From NCBI GenBank assembly GCA_027083035.1, contig JALWSY010000178.1, forward strand, positions 1-36,357: DNA of 36,357 nucleotides, in the 5' to 3' direction. This document shows positions 25,016 through 33,280 of the stretch, piece by piece; positions within the stretch are counted from its first letter, which is position 1; every line of letters starts with the position of its first letter. The DNA is from Sulfurimonas sp. (GTDB lineage: Bacteria > Campylobacterota > Campylobacteria > Campylobacterales > Sulfurimonadaceae). Position numbers and translations under genes: made by a program. The notes beneath the pieces are model-generated. The model saw only the letters and a program-made list of their open reading frames with translations, did not search any database and was not told the origin of the DNA.

Positions 25016-25027
25016 CAAGACTTTCAC

Positions 25028-25300
25028 TTAGTACACATCATTGTGACTTCCTATATCTACAAGGATGATTACGCCATTTTGAATGATAAAATCGATGACG
25101 ATACGGTATTTTATATTGATCGAAACAGAGTGGTAAGTGCTTAACTTTCCTTGCAGTTTATGCAGGCGTAACGAGGGGTGGTGCGGGTTGTGACTTAGAA
25201 TCTCTATGGTCTTTTTATATTGAGGATAGATATCTTTATGTTTTTTGAAAAATTTTACAGCTTTTTTCTCATATCCGTCGCTAAAACGAATTTCAATCAT
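25028..25300 (-). CDS. RelE/YafQ-type toxin of a type II toxin-antitoxin pair
   Basis: 90 residues, a small basic RelE/ParE-superfamily protein. The C-terminal half has the YafQ-like order LRLHKLQGKLSTYHSVSI, then KYRIVIDF and ILVDIGSHNDVY. Members usually cut mRNA on the ribosome. The frame is open to 25327, but ATG at 25300 gives MIEIRFSDGYEKKAVKFFKK, the normal start, and overlaps the antitoxin stop by 8 nt, which is typical of coupled pairs. The exact residues needed for RNA cleavage (a His near the C-terminus) seem to be present in SHNDVY. Whether it is ParE-like instead cannot be excluded. Confidence 0.83.
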   Translation of the reverse strand: MIEIRFSDGYEKKAVKFFKKHKDIYPQYKKTIEILSHNPHHPSLRLHKLQGKLSTYHSVSINIKYRIVIDFIIQNGVIILVDIGSHNDVY

Positions 25301-25553
25301 CTGCGATAGCTTCTTCGATGGTAGCAAAGTGACGGTTTAAATCAGTATGAAAATGTCCTTCATCTATATCTTCCATTACCTCTTTATGTGCTTGTTCAAG
25401 CTTGAAAGCTCTATATACTTCATACTCGTCAAATGAGATAACGCAGTATTTGTCTTTGCCTCTGACATTGATGACAACATCGCTAAATTCATCGAGCAAT
25501 TTGTCAAATATCGAAACTCCTTTGACCTTTACTTCACTTGCTGTTACTGTCAT
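25293..25553 (-). CDS. Phd/YefM-like antitoxin
   Basis: 86 residues. The N-terminal part (TVTASEVKVKGVSIFDKLLDEFSDVVINVRGKDKYCVIS) has the Phd/YefM DNA-binding fold pattern, and the acidic C-terminal half (EQAHKEVMEDIDEGHF...IEEAIADD) would wrap the toxin. AAGGA lies 7 nt before the ATG. It is the first gene of the pair and presumably represses the promoter through the 18-bp palindrome directly upstream. The pair sits between lnt and ppk, both core genes, so it was probably acquired there. Confidence 0.83.
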   Translation of the reverse strand: MTVTASEVKVKGVSIFDKLLDEFSDVVINVRGKDKYCVISFDEYEVYRAFKLEQAHKEVMEDIDEGHFHTDLNRHFATIEEAIADD

Positions 25554-25561
25554 AATGTATC

Positions 25562-25579
25562 CTTAAAAGTACTTTTAAG
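25562..25579. promoter_or_regulatory. Palindromic operator of the toxin-antitoxin operon
   Basis: CTTAAAAGTACTTTTAAG, a perfect 18-bp palindrome. It lies between the -10 box and the antitoxin ATG, covers the predicted transcription start and includes part of the AAGG ribosome-binding site. This is where Phd-type antitoxins bind to repress their own operon. Confidence 0.7.
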
Positions 25580-25582
25580 TGT

Positions 25583-25588
25583 ATTATA
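25583..25588 (-). promoter_or_regulatory. -10 box of the toxin-antitoxin operon
   Basis: TATAAT on the minus strand, 3 nt upstream of the palindrome. The -35 position has only a weak match (TAAGTT). Confidence 0.6.
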
Positions 25589-25672
25589 GCATATTTATGG
25601 TCTCTAACTTATATTGGAAGATTTAGAGTTATTTTCTACTTTTAAAGAAAAAGAGAAACATTGAAATCTTAT

Positions 25673-26881
25673 TTACTGAATAATTCCACTCCCCTTATAG
25701 TTAGCAGCGTGGTATATGGTGACGCCGTTTTTGCGTGCATAGTAGCGCATCAGTAGTCTTTGCAGGGTAGGCTCTATGGAGGGTGCAAACCATGCGTTGT
25801 TACTTGTTGCTATGAGATACTTTACATCTCCCTCATATATCTCTTGACAGGTTGCCTCGTAGCAGATGGCATTTCTAAACTTTACACCTTTGATGGTGAA
25901 ATCAGTCGGGTGTTGCGCTGTTTTAAAATCGCTGTTGCCGCTAAAAAATGTCTCATTGATTATCTTCTGGGCAAATTTTGGCAGAGGTATATACTCTCCA
26001 AAAGGAACAAGTACGAGCTTTTTGGCGATGGTCTGTTTTCCATCTTCAAAGATATAGGTTACATTGTAGCTTTGGTTGTTCTCACGCAGTAGAGCGCCTG
26101 CGATGATAGTTATCTTATAAGAGAGTTGTTTGAGTCTCTGTATGATGGAAGGGTTATAGTTCATGTAAAGTGGAAATACTGACTCTGGAAATACTATTGC
26201 ATCATACTTTGCATCAATAGCCCTGTTTATCTCCTTATAGATAAAGCGGATTGTTGGTGAAAGTGCCTCTTTTGTCCATTTATTTTCTTGCTTGATATCT
26301 GTCTGTACAAGTTTTATCTTTAAGTCACTCATCTGTTGTGTTGGATATCCATAGTTAAAAGCAACAAAGAGGAGAAGGAGGGGGAGGGACTTGTAGGGTT
26401 TTGTCGGGATGAGCTGCGGCAAAGAGAGTGCAAGCAGGGTAGCGGCGAGTTGGTACTTAAAGATACCGATGTAACTATCTACAAAAAGAAGTTCTATCTG
26501 CAGCCAGTTCCAATCAAAAGGCTCCACAAAACTCAGACCAAAGAGAAAAAATGCTCGGATGATGGCTCTATCAGTAAAGGCAAGAGGGAGAAAAAAGAGC
26601 AGATAGATAAAGCCAAAACCGATGGTGACAAAGGGAGTCATATAGCCCACACCTTGATACTTAAAACTATACCCTATCCAGTAAAACCAAAAAAGTCCGA
26701 TGAGAAATCCGGCAACAAGAACGGCGCGTTTTGGAATGTACAAAAAGAGTGCAAGCGCTGCGACACCACAAAGAGTGTTTATAAATCTGTTTGTAAGGTC
26801 ATACTCTGCGAAGTAGATAAACGCAGAGAAGAGAAGAGCAGTAAGGAGTCCAAGAAAAAAAGTTTGTAAATGTCTGTTCAT
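25673..26881 (-). CDS. lnt: Apolipoprotein N-acyltransferase
   Basis: 402 residues. Seven or so hydrophobic segments in the first 185 residues are followed by a periplasmic nitrilase-like domain. The Glu-Lys-Cys triad is visible in FPESVFPLY, AKKLVLVPFGEYIPLP and NAICYEATC. It adds the third acyl chain to the N-terminal cysteine of lipoproteins in the inner membrane. The protein ends soon after TIYHAANYKGSGIIQ and lacks the final membrane helix of E. coli Lnt, so it is slightly short. The ATG has no Shine-Dalgarno, and a TATAAT lies 7 nt upstream, which points to a leaderless transcript. Confidence 0.92.
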   Translation of the reverse strand: MNRHLQTFFLGLLTALLFSAFIYFAEYDLTNRFINTLCGVAALALFLYIPKRAVLVAGFLIGLFWFYWIGYSFKYQGVGYMTPFVTIGFGFIYLLFFLPLAFTDRAIIRAFFLFGLSFVEPFDWNWLQIELLFVDSYIGIFKYQLAATLLALSLPQLIPTKPYKSLPLLLLFVAFNYGYPTQQMSDLKIKLVQTDIKQENKWTKEALSPTIRFIYKEINRAIDAKYDAIVFPESVFPLYMNYNPSIIQRLKQLSYKITIIAGALLRENNQSYNVTYIFEDGKQTIAKKLVLVPFGEYIPLPKFAQKIINETFFSGNSDFKTAQHPTDFTIKGVKFRNAICYEATCQEIYEGDVKYLIATSNNAWFAPSIEPTLQRLLMRYYARKNGVTIYHAANYKGSGIIQ

Positions 26882-26888
26882 AAAAGAA

Positions 26889-26894
26889 ATTATA
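26889..26894 (-). promoter_or_regulatory. Extended -10 box immediately upstream of lnt
   Basis: CTGTATAAT on the minus strand; only 7 nt (TTCTTTT) separate it from the lnt ATG. Transcription would begin at or next to the A of the ATG. Confidence 0.55.
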
Positions 26895-26926
26895 CAGTTT
26901 TTATCAGATTGTTAGTATAAATTCTG

Positions 26927-26932
26927 TATAAT
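26927..26932 (+). promoter_or_regulatory. Extended -10 box of yajC-secD-secF
   Basis: TTCTGTATAAT ends at 26932, 34 nt before the yajC ATG. It is divergent from the lnt promoter within an 85-nt gap. Confidence 0.6.
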
Positions 26933-26966
26933 CGCCCCAATTTTATCAGACAAAGGAAGTTAGTAG

Positions 26967-27233
26967 ATGGAAATAATCTCGCAACTGTTACCGTTCGTAT
27001 TTTTAATTTTAATTATGTACTTCGTAATTATTCGCCCACAACAAAATGAAGTAAAAGCAAAGAATGCTATGATTGAGTCACTCAAAAAAGGGGACAAAGT
27101 TATAACAAATGGTGGTTTTATAGTCACGATTCACAAAGTAGAAGAGAGCTTTTTTAGTGTGAAGATGAATGATGATACTATCGTAAAAATCATAAGAGAT
27201 GCAGTCTCGAAGAAGTATGAGAGTGAAGCTTAA
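26967..27233 (+). CDS. yajC: Sec translocon accessory subunit YajC
   Basis: An 88-residue protein with one N-terminal membrane helix (LLPFVFLILIMYFVIIRPQQ) followed by the conserved cytosolic domain KKGDKVITNGGFIVTIHKVEESFFSVKMNDD. It associates with SecDF in the inner membrane. AAGGAAG precedes the ATG. The end overlaps the start of secD by 17 nt, so the two are translationally coupled. Confidence 0.96.
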   Translation: MEIISQLLPFVFLILIMYFVIIRPQQNEVKAKNAMIESLKKGDKVITNGGFIVTIHKVEESFFSVKMNDDTIVKIIRDAVSKKYESEA

Positions 27234-28788
27234 TTATCGCATAGTGATATTCGCTGCAGCGATTATCTTTGGTGTAGCTTTCTCCATCCCATCGCTTCTG
27301 CAGAGTGAGGGTGGAAAAAAAGTTACTTTGGGACTTGATTTGCAAGGTGGTCTGCATATGCTTTTGGGTGTAAAGACTGAAGAGGCAACAAAATCTCGCA
27401 TCAAATCTATCGCAGCAAGTATCAAACACTTCGCAGAGCGTAATGATATCTTAATAGATGGACTTACATTTGATGATAGTCATGTAGAGTTTGAAGTGCT
27501 TGATAGTGATGAGATAGCACAGTTTGATACTTACCTTAAAGAGATAGATGGTGTGAAGATAGATGTAAAAGGTCAAATTATCTCACTCTCTCTTACGCCT
27601 GAAGAGATAGCAAAGACAAAAAAGGAGGCAGTAGCACAGGCTATAGAGACGATTAGAAATCGACTCGATCAGTTTGGACTTACAGAGCCGGTTGTCGCAA
27701 AACAGGGAAAAGATAAAATTCTTGTGCAGTTAGCGGGGATTAAGACGCAGGCTGAAGAGCAAAGAGCGCGTGAGCTTATCTCTCGCGCTGCAAAGCTTGA
27801 GCTTATGGCAGTAGATGAGGATAGAAATGCCCGTGTTTATAACATGAGTGATGCAGATGCGGCTGAGTATGGCGATGTTATCTTAAGTGATGCAAAAAAT
27901 CCTCAGATAAAGTATCTCGTCCATGAGATTCCTATCTTAGATGGCGGAATGCTTACAGATGCACATATGGGATTTGATAAAAACAACCGTCCGCTTATCA
28001 ACTTCAAACTCAATGCAGAGGGTGCGGAAATCTTTGGAGACTTCACAGGTCGCAATGTCGGCAAGCGTTTGGCAGTTGTTTTAGATGGCAAGGTTTACTC
28101 TGCACCAAATATTAATGAGCGTATCGGTGGAGGTAGTGGTCAGATTTCTGGAAACTATACCGTTATGGAGGCAAAAGATTTAGCGATTGCCTTGCGTTCC
28201 GGAGCGCTTTTAGCACCTATTTTTCTTATGGAGAAGCGCTCTGTAGGTCCTAGTCTTGGGGCTGATAGTATTAAGGCGAGTATGATTGCGCTTATCGGTG
28301 GTTTTGTGATGGTTATCCTCTTTATGATGATCTATTATCGTATGGCTGGAGTTATTGCAAACATCGCACTTATTGCAAATCTTTTTATCCTTTTAGCAGT
28401 AATGAGCCTCTTTGGTGCAACGCTTACCCTACCGGGTATGGCGGGTATAGTCCTCACGGTCGGTATGGCTGTTGATGCAAATGTTATCATCTCGGAGCGT
28501 ATTCGTGAGCTTATCTATGAGGGGAAATCTATGCACAAAGCGATAGAAGAGGGGTATGCAAATGCTATGCGAGCTATCTTGGATGCAAACATCACGACGC
28601 TTATCGCATCGGTTGTGCTGTATGCGTATGGAACGGGAGCTATTAAAGGGTTTGCGGTAACGATGAGTATCGGTATTATGGCTTCTATGCTTACTGCGAT
28701 TTTAGGTACACATGGAATTTACCAAATGCTAGAGCAGAAGATTGCTCACTCTAAAAATAACAAACTTTGGTTTGGGATTAAAGGATAA
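27217..28788 (+). CDS. secD: Protein translocase subunit SecD
   Basis: 523 residues of the proton-driven SecDF motor that pulls secreted proteins through SecYEG. TM1 (RIVIFAAAIIFGVAF) is followed by the D1 motif GLDLQGGLHMLLG, a large periplasmic domain (IETIRNRLDQFGLTEP, IKYLVHEIPILDGGMLTDA) and five membrane segments with GMAVDANVIISERIRE holding the conserved Asp. An ATG at 27199 is also in frame; the one at 27217 gives MRVKLNYRIVIF and has AAGAAG upstream. secF follows at 2 nt. Confidence 0.97.
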   Translation: MRVKLNYRIVIFAAAIIFGVAFSIPSLLQSEGGKKVTLGLDLQGGLHMLLGVKTEEATKSRIKSIAASIKHFAERNDILIDGLTFDDSHVEFEVLDSDEIAQFDTYLKEIDGVKIDVKGQIISLSLTPEEIAKTKKEAVAQAIETIRNRLDQFGLTEPVVAKQGKDKILVQLAGIKTQAEEQRARELISRAAKLELMAVDEDRNARVYNMSDADAAEYGDVILSDAKNPQIKYLVHEIPILDGGMLTDAHMGFDKNNRPLINFKLNAEGAEIFGDFTGRNVGKRLAVVLDGKVYSAPNINERIGGGSGQISGNYTVMEAKDLAIALRSGALLAPIFLMEKRSVGPSLGADSIKASMIALIGGFVMVILFMMIYYRMAGVIANIALIANLFILLAVMSLFGATLTLPGMAGIVLTVGMAVDANVIISERIRELIYEGKSMHKAIEEGYANAMRAILDANITTLIASVVLYAYGTGAIKGFAVTMSIGIMASMLTAILGTHGIYQMLEQKIAHSKNNKLWFGIKG

Positions 28789-28790
28789 TT

Positions 28791-29762
28791 ATGGAGTTTT
28801 TTAAATATACAAGAACCTTTAATTTTATGGGCAAGTCAAAACTTGCCATGATACTTTCTGTTCTTCTTGTACTTGCATCGTATGGGGTACTTTTAACAAA
28901 GGGATTAAATTACGGTGTGGATTTTGCGGGTGGAACAGTTGTTCAGGTAAAGTATGAAACAAAAGCACCTATAAATAAGATGCGTGAAGCACTCAAAGGA
29001 AACAAACTCTTTGAAAACTCTTCTATTAGTGAGTTTGGTTCTCCTGATGAGGTTGTTATTCGTATGAAGACAACAACAGGGAATGTAACGACTGATATAG
29101 GCGATGTAACTAGAGAGGCACTGAAAGGTACGGGTAACTTTGAGATTCGCCGTGTGGATATTGTCGGTCCGACGGTGGGTGCAGAGTTAAAAGAGAAGGG
29201 AATTACCTCTCTTATCTTGGCAATCCTTGGAATTTTAGTCTATGTCGCGTTTCGATTTGAGTGGCGTTTTGCGGTTGCTTCTATCGTTGCCTTGGTGCAT
29301 GATGTCTCCATCGCACTTGGAGCTGTGGCACTTTTTCAGATAGATGTAAACCTTGATGTTCTAGCGGGACTCCTCACTATCTTAGGATACTCTCTCAACG
29401 ATACTATCATCGTCTTTGACCGTATTCGTGAGGGTGTAACAGAAAACAGAAACGCTGGTCTTGAAGAGATAATCAATGAGTCTGTGACAAGAACGCTAGC
29501 GCGTACAACGCTTACATCACTAACGACTTTCTTTGTTGTATTTACACTTTTTGCTTTTGGTGGTGAGATTATCCACCCATTTGCATTTACACTTCTTGTC
29601 GGAGTTGTTGTAGGTACCTACTCCTCTATCTTCGTCGCTTCACCTATTCTTCTCCTCTTTGGTTTTGATGTCAAAGGGTACCATAAAAAACTGGCAGAGA
29701 AAGAGAAGCGTGAACTAGAGAAGCAAAGAATGCGTGAACAGTTCGACCAAGGCGTAGTCTAA
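28791..29762 (+). CDS. secF: Protein translocase subunit SecF
   Basis: A 323-residue partner of SecD. It shows GVDFAGGTVVQVKY after TM1, then RRVDIVGPTVGAELKEKG, and the membrane core with ILGYSLNDTIIVFDRIREG and the SVTRTLARTTLTSLTTFFVV signature. The C-terminal tail is charged (EKEKRELEKQRMRE). AAGGA lies before the ATG, which starts 2 nt after the secD stop. Confidence 0.97.
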   Translation: MEFFKYTRTFNFMGKSKLAMILSVLLVLASYGVLLTKGLNYGVDFAGGTVVQVKYETKAPINKMREALKGNKLFENSSISEFGSPDEVVIRMKTTTGNVTTDIGDVTREALKGTGNFEIRRVDIVGPTVGAELKEKGITSLILAILGILVYVAFRFEWRFAVASIVALVHDVSIALGAVALFQIDVNLDVLAGLLTILGYSLNDTIIVFDRIREGVTENRNAGLEEIINESVTRTLARTTLTSLTTFFVVFTLFAFGGEIIHPFAFTLLVGVVVGTYSSIFVASPILLLFGFDVKGYHKKLAEKEKRELEKQRMREQFDQGVV

Positions 29763-29801
29763 GATAAACCAAGCGTTAGCGTAAAATTAAGGGAGCATAG
29801 G

Positions 29802-30140
29802 ATGGATTGGGGTAAAGTTATATATGTATTTTTCTCATTGATGAGTTTAACATCAATAGCAGGTTTCTTGTATGAAAATACAGCCGTTTCACTCTTTATA
29901 GCGGCGAGTGTAAACTTGATGAGTACCATACTTAAAATCGGTGTAAGAAATCTGCTCTCAGCAGAACTACTTGCATCATCACTTGTGGCGGATTTACACC
30001 TTATCCCTGCCTTGATATTTTTAGTAATCATTGGGGATGACTCATGGGCTATTGCACTTGCTATTGGTGCTTTAATAGCAAATATCTTCTCAATGGGATT
30101 AGTCTATATTGAGAGTTCAAAACAAAAAGAAGAATATTAA
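29802..30140 (+). CDS. Small four-helix membrane protein (DUF6394-like)
   Basis: A 112-residue protein with about four hydrophobic segments: VIYVFFSLMSLTSIAGFLY, an ALF-type second helix with AASVNLMSTILKIG, LIPALIFLVIIGD and WAIALAIGALIANIFSMGLVYI. It resembles the small membrane protein I recall between secF and leuS in Helicobacter and Sulfurimonas, possibly DUF6394; the name is not certain. AAGGGAG-like sequence precedes the ATG. Function is unknown; its constant position next to secDF suggests an envelope role, by inference only. Confidence 0.8.
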   Translation: MDWGKVIYVFFSLMSLTSIAGFLYENTAVSLFIAASVNLMSTILKIGVRNLLSAELLASSLVADLHLIPALIFLVIIGDDSWAIALAIGALIANIFSMGLVYIESSKQKEEY

Positions 30141-30150
30141 CTATTAGTCC

Positions 30151-30270
30151 GATAAATGAGCAAAAGCCCATTTATCTTCGCTGGCGCCGCTTCTATCTTA
30201 AAAGATGATGCAGAAAAAAACTAAATTTTTTTCTGTTAGGCGACTAAAGCTTGACTTCTATCGAAGTCAG
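30151..30270 (+). promoter_or_regulatory. leuS leader with two hairpins
   Basis: The 151-nt gap before leuS contains GATAAATG..GC-AAAA-GC..CATTTATC (30151-30176), which could end the upstream transcript. It also holds TGACTTC-TATC-GAAGTCA (30252-30269), a 7-bp stem extendable by one T-G pair and followed by AATTTT, only 22 nt before the leuS start. I see no T-box specifier/antiterminator consensus and no run of leucine codons. Confidence 0.4.
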
Positions 30271-30291
30271 AATTTTACATCAGGATTTTTT

Positions 30292-32745
30292 TTGGAATAC
30301 ATTTCATCAGATATTGAAAAAAAATGGCAAGAGTATTGGAAGCAAAACGAGAGTTTTGAACCAAGTGAGGATTTTAGTTTAGAGAAGAAGTACATACTGA
30401 GTATGTTTCCATTTCCAAGTGGTCGTTTGCATATGGGGCATGTTCGTAACTACTCTATCTCTGATGCACTCGCGCGTTATCATAGACAGCAGGGGAAAAA
30501 TGTTCTGCATCCTATCGGATTTGATAGTTTTGGTATGCCTGCTGAAAATGCGGCTATTAAAAACGGCTCTCACCCAAAAGGGTGGACTTACGATAACATT
30601 GAGTATATGAAAAATGAATTTTACTCTTTGGGCTTCTCTTTTTCGCGAAAGCGGGAGATGGCAACAAGCGATGAGTTATATACGAAGTTTGAGCAGGCTT
30701 TTATTATAGATATGTATGAAAAGGGACTGCTGTATCGTGAAAAAGGTATGCTTAACTGGTGTCCAAATGATCAGACAGTTTTAGCAAATGAGCAGGTTGT
30801 AGATGGATGCTGTTGGCGATGTGATACTCCGATAGTGAAAAAAGATATGAATCAGTACTACTTTAAAATCACTCAGTATGCTGATGAGCTTTTAGATGAT
30901 CTGAAAAAACTTGAGGGCGGTTGGCCAAAACAAGTGCTTACTATGCAGGAAAATTGGATAGGGAAATCAAATGGTTTGGCTTTTGACCTCTATTTTGATG
31001 ACTCAAGCAAAGAGAAATTAAATGGTGCATTTGAGAGTTTTGATGTTTTTACCACGCGTCCTGATACTATCTATGGAGTGAGTTATACTGCTCTTGCTCC
31101 TGAACACGCCATAGTGACATACATGATAGAGAATAAACTCTTAGATGATGCAACTATTGAAGAGATAGTAAAGATGAAAAATACCTCTTCAATAGATAGA
31201 CAAAAAGAGAAGGCAGGACTTCCTTTGGGTCTAAGTGTCGTGCATCCACTTACAGGAAAAACTATCCCTGTCTGGATAGCAAACTTTGTGCTTATGGATT
31301 ATGGTTCAGGGGCTGTTATGGCTGTACCTGCACATGATGATAGGGATTATGATTTTGCTAAAAAGTATGATCTGCCTATTAATCCTGTTATCAAGCCAAA
31401 AGAGGGGGAGCATGACTTCTCACAATCTGCATACACGGAAGTAGGAGAGTTGATAAACTCTGCGGAGTTTGATGGAATGAACTCGAAAAAGTCTCAATAC
31501 AACATCATTAAGATGTTTGAAGAGAAAAATTTAGGGAAAAAGACGACAAACTATAAGCTGAAAGATTGGGGTGTCTCTCGCCAGCGTTATTGGGGTGCGC
31601 CTATTCCTTTTGTGCATTGTGATGATTGTGGTCTTGTGATGGAGAAAAAAGAGAACCTTCCTATAGCACTTCCTGATGATGTGGAGATAAATGGAGAGGG
31701 GAGTCCATTAGAGAACCACCCTACTTGGAAAAAGTGTAAATGTCCACAGTGTGGCAAAGATGCAACGCGTGAGACAGATACTATGGATACTTTTGTGCAA
31801 TCCTCTTGGTACTTTTTACGCTTTTGTGCATCTCCTGCGACTCTGGAGAAGATGGCATTTACCCCTGAAGAGGTGAAGTACTGGATGAGTGTGGATCACT
31901 ATGTGGGTGGTATTGAACATGCCATACTGCACCTGCTCTATGCACGCTTTTTTACAAAAGTATTTCGTGATTTAGGATACTTGGATTTTGATGAGCCATT
32001 TGATAGGCTACTTACTCAGGGTATGGTACTCAAAGATGGTGCCAAAATGTCCAAATCAAAAGGCAATACAGTAGATCCTGATGCCATCATAGAGAAGTAT
32101 GGGGCAGATACGGCAAGACTCTTTATCCTCTTTGCTGCACCACCAACACAGGAGTTGGAGTGGAATGATAGTGCTGTTGAGGGGGCGCATAAGTTTATTA
32201 AGCGATTTTTTGACAGAAGCTCTCATGTCGTTGCTACAGAGAGCAAACCTGACATAGAGCATAGTTCTCTCTCAAAAGAGGAGAAGTTTGCTCGTAAAAA
32301 AGTCTATGAGGCACTACAAAGAAGCGAAGATGTATTTGCACAGCGTTACACCTTTAACACGCTTATCGCTGGTGTTATGGAGGCACTCAACGCGCTCAAT
32401 GCACAAGATAATAGTGATGTCTGGAGTGAGGGGTACTGGATTCTTAGCTCTATTATGGAGCCAATTATTCCGCATACAGCTTGGGAGATAAGTAATAAAT
32501 ACTTTGGACTTAAAAACCTAAGTAAGCAGGAGATTATTGAAGAGGTCTTTGTTGCAGAGAGTGTAACACTTGGTGTAGCAGTCAATGGAAAACGCCGTGA
32601 TGAGATAGAAGTGGCTGTTGGTGCATCAAAGGAAGAGATTATAGAAGCTGCAAAGGCTCTGGTTGCGAAGTGGCTTGATGGAAAAACCATAGTCAAAGAG
32701 ATTGTCGTTCCAAACAAACTTGTAAACATCGTGATAAAAGGGTAG
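30292..32745 (+). CDS. leuS: Leucyl-tRNA synthetase
   Basis: An 817-residue class I synthetase. The HIGH motif is HMGH in [13 protein letters not shown], the signature KMSKS is in [15 protein letters not shown], and the CP1 editing domain shows [16 protein letters not shown] and [15 protein letters not shown]. Zinc-type cysteine pairs occur in CDDCG and CKCPQCG. The frame stays open to 30205, but the extra residues ([15 protein letters not shown]...) match nothing in LeuRS. TTG at 30292 with AGGA 6 nt upstream gives the normal beginning [15 protein letters not shown]. lptE follows after 2 nt. Confidence 0.96.
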   Translation: MEYISSDIEKKWQEYWKQNESFEPSEDFSLEKKYILSMFPFPSGRLHMGHVRNYSISDALARYHRQQGKNVLHPIGFDSFGMPAENAAIKNGSHPKGWTYDNIEYMKNEFYSLGFSFSRKREMATSDELYTKFEQAFIIDMYEKGLLYREKGMLNWCPNDQTVLANEQVVDGCCWRCDTPIVKKDMNQYYFKITQYADELLDDLKKLEGGWPKQVLTMQENWIGKSNGLAFDLYFDDSSKEKLNGAFESFDVFTTRPDTIYGVSYTALAPEHAIVTYMIENKLLDDATIEEIVKMKNTSSIDRQKEKAGLPLGLSVVHPLTGKTIPVWIANFVLMDYGSGAVMAVPAHDDRDYDFAKKYDLPINPVIKPKEGEHDFSQSAYTEVGELINSAEFDGMNSKKSQYNIIKMFEEKNLGKKTTNYKLKDWGVSRQRYWGAPIPFVHCDDCGLVMEKKENLPIALPDDVEINGEGSPLENHPTWKKCKCPQCGKDATRETDTMDTFVQSSWYFLRFCASPATLEKMAFTPEEVKYWMSVDHYVGGIEHAILHLLYARFFTKVFRDLGYLDFDEPFDRLLTQGMVLKDGAKMSKSKGNTVDPDAIIEKYGADTARLFILFAAPPTQELEWNDSAVEGAHKFIKRFFDRSSHVVATESKPDIEHSSLSKEEKFARKKVYEALQRSEDVFAQRYTFNTLIAGVMEALNALNAQDNSDVWSEGYWILSSIMEPIIPHTAWEISNKYFGLKNLSKQEIIEEVFVAESVTLGVAVNGKRRDEIEVAVGASKEEIIEAAKALVAKWLDGKTIVKEIVVPNKLVNIVIKG

Positions 32746-32747
32746 TT

Positions 32748-33266
32748 TTGTATATCTTCGCTCACCTTAAGCATTTTTTACTCTTACTACTTGTAGTGGG
32801 AGTGCTTGGTGGGTGTGGTTACAGACCAAGTGCAAAGTCTGCACGCTCTGTTTTGGGTGAGAGGATAAGTACAAGTGTGACTATCTCCTCACAAGACCCA
32901 GAGAATACAGTCATCATAAAAGATGCTGTTGACTTGGCTATAGTGGAGGTTTTTCACGCCTCTTTAGTACCGAAAAAATTTGCAGACACACACCTCTACT
33001 TACAACTCTCCGAACCGAAATATACACCGCTACAGTATAATAACAATGGATATATTATCTCATATCGTGCTACAATTACGTTACATATTACCCGTGAATC
33101 AAACGATATTAAGAAAAAGTACACTACCATAGGCAGTTACGATTTTGCCGTAGAGCCAAATGCTGTGCTTACGGATAAAGAGCGTTTTGATGCGATTAAG
33201 TATAGCTCTATTAAAGCTATTTCTGCCTTTGTAGCTAAGGTATCCGCAGAGGGAATAAGCCAATAA
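32748..33266 (+). CDS. LptE-like LPS-assembly lipoprotein
   Basis: 172 residues with a short signal peptide (HFLLLLLVVGVLGGCGY); Cys23 is the lipid-modified residue of the LGGC lipobox. The mature part (ENTVIIKDAVDLAIVEVF, LYLQLSEPKYTPLQYN, YIISYRATITLHITRE) has the alternating strand pattern of LptE, the outer-membrane plug of the LptD lipopolysaccharide channel. Sequence conservation in LptE is low, so context (between leuS and folC, as in Helicobacter) carries weight. The start is TTG, 2 nt after the leuS stop. The lnt and Sec genes nearby serve the same export route. Confidence 0.75.
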   Translation: MYIFAHLKHFLLLLLVVGVLGGCGYRPSAKSARSVLGERISTSVTISSQDPENTVIIKDAVDLAIVEVFHASLVPKKFADTHLYLQLSEPKYTPLQYNNNGYIISYRATITLHITRESNDIKKKYTTIGSYDFAVEPNAVLTDKERFDAIKYSSIKAISAFVAKVSAEGISQ

Positions 33267-33280
33267 AATAGGAGAGTAGA

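Noticed and set aside
26336-26869. A 177-codon lysine-rich plus-strand frame
   Set aside because: Lies wholly antisense to lnt and has the low-complexity Lys/Glu composition expected from reading a hydrophobic gene backwards.
30156-30224. A 22-codon frame ([18 protein letters not shown]...) in the leuS leader
   Set aside because: No Shine-Dalgarno, only one leucine codon, and it overlaps a hairpin arm; not a credible attenuator peptide, though I cannot exclude a remnant.
30205-30291. N-terminal extension of leuS (MMQKKTKFF...)
   Set aside because: The 29 residues do not match LeuRS, include hairpin sequence, and a good ribosome-binding site precedes the TTG at 30292.
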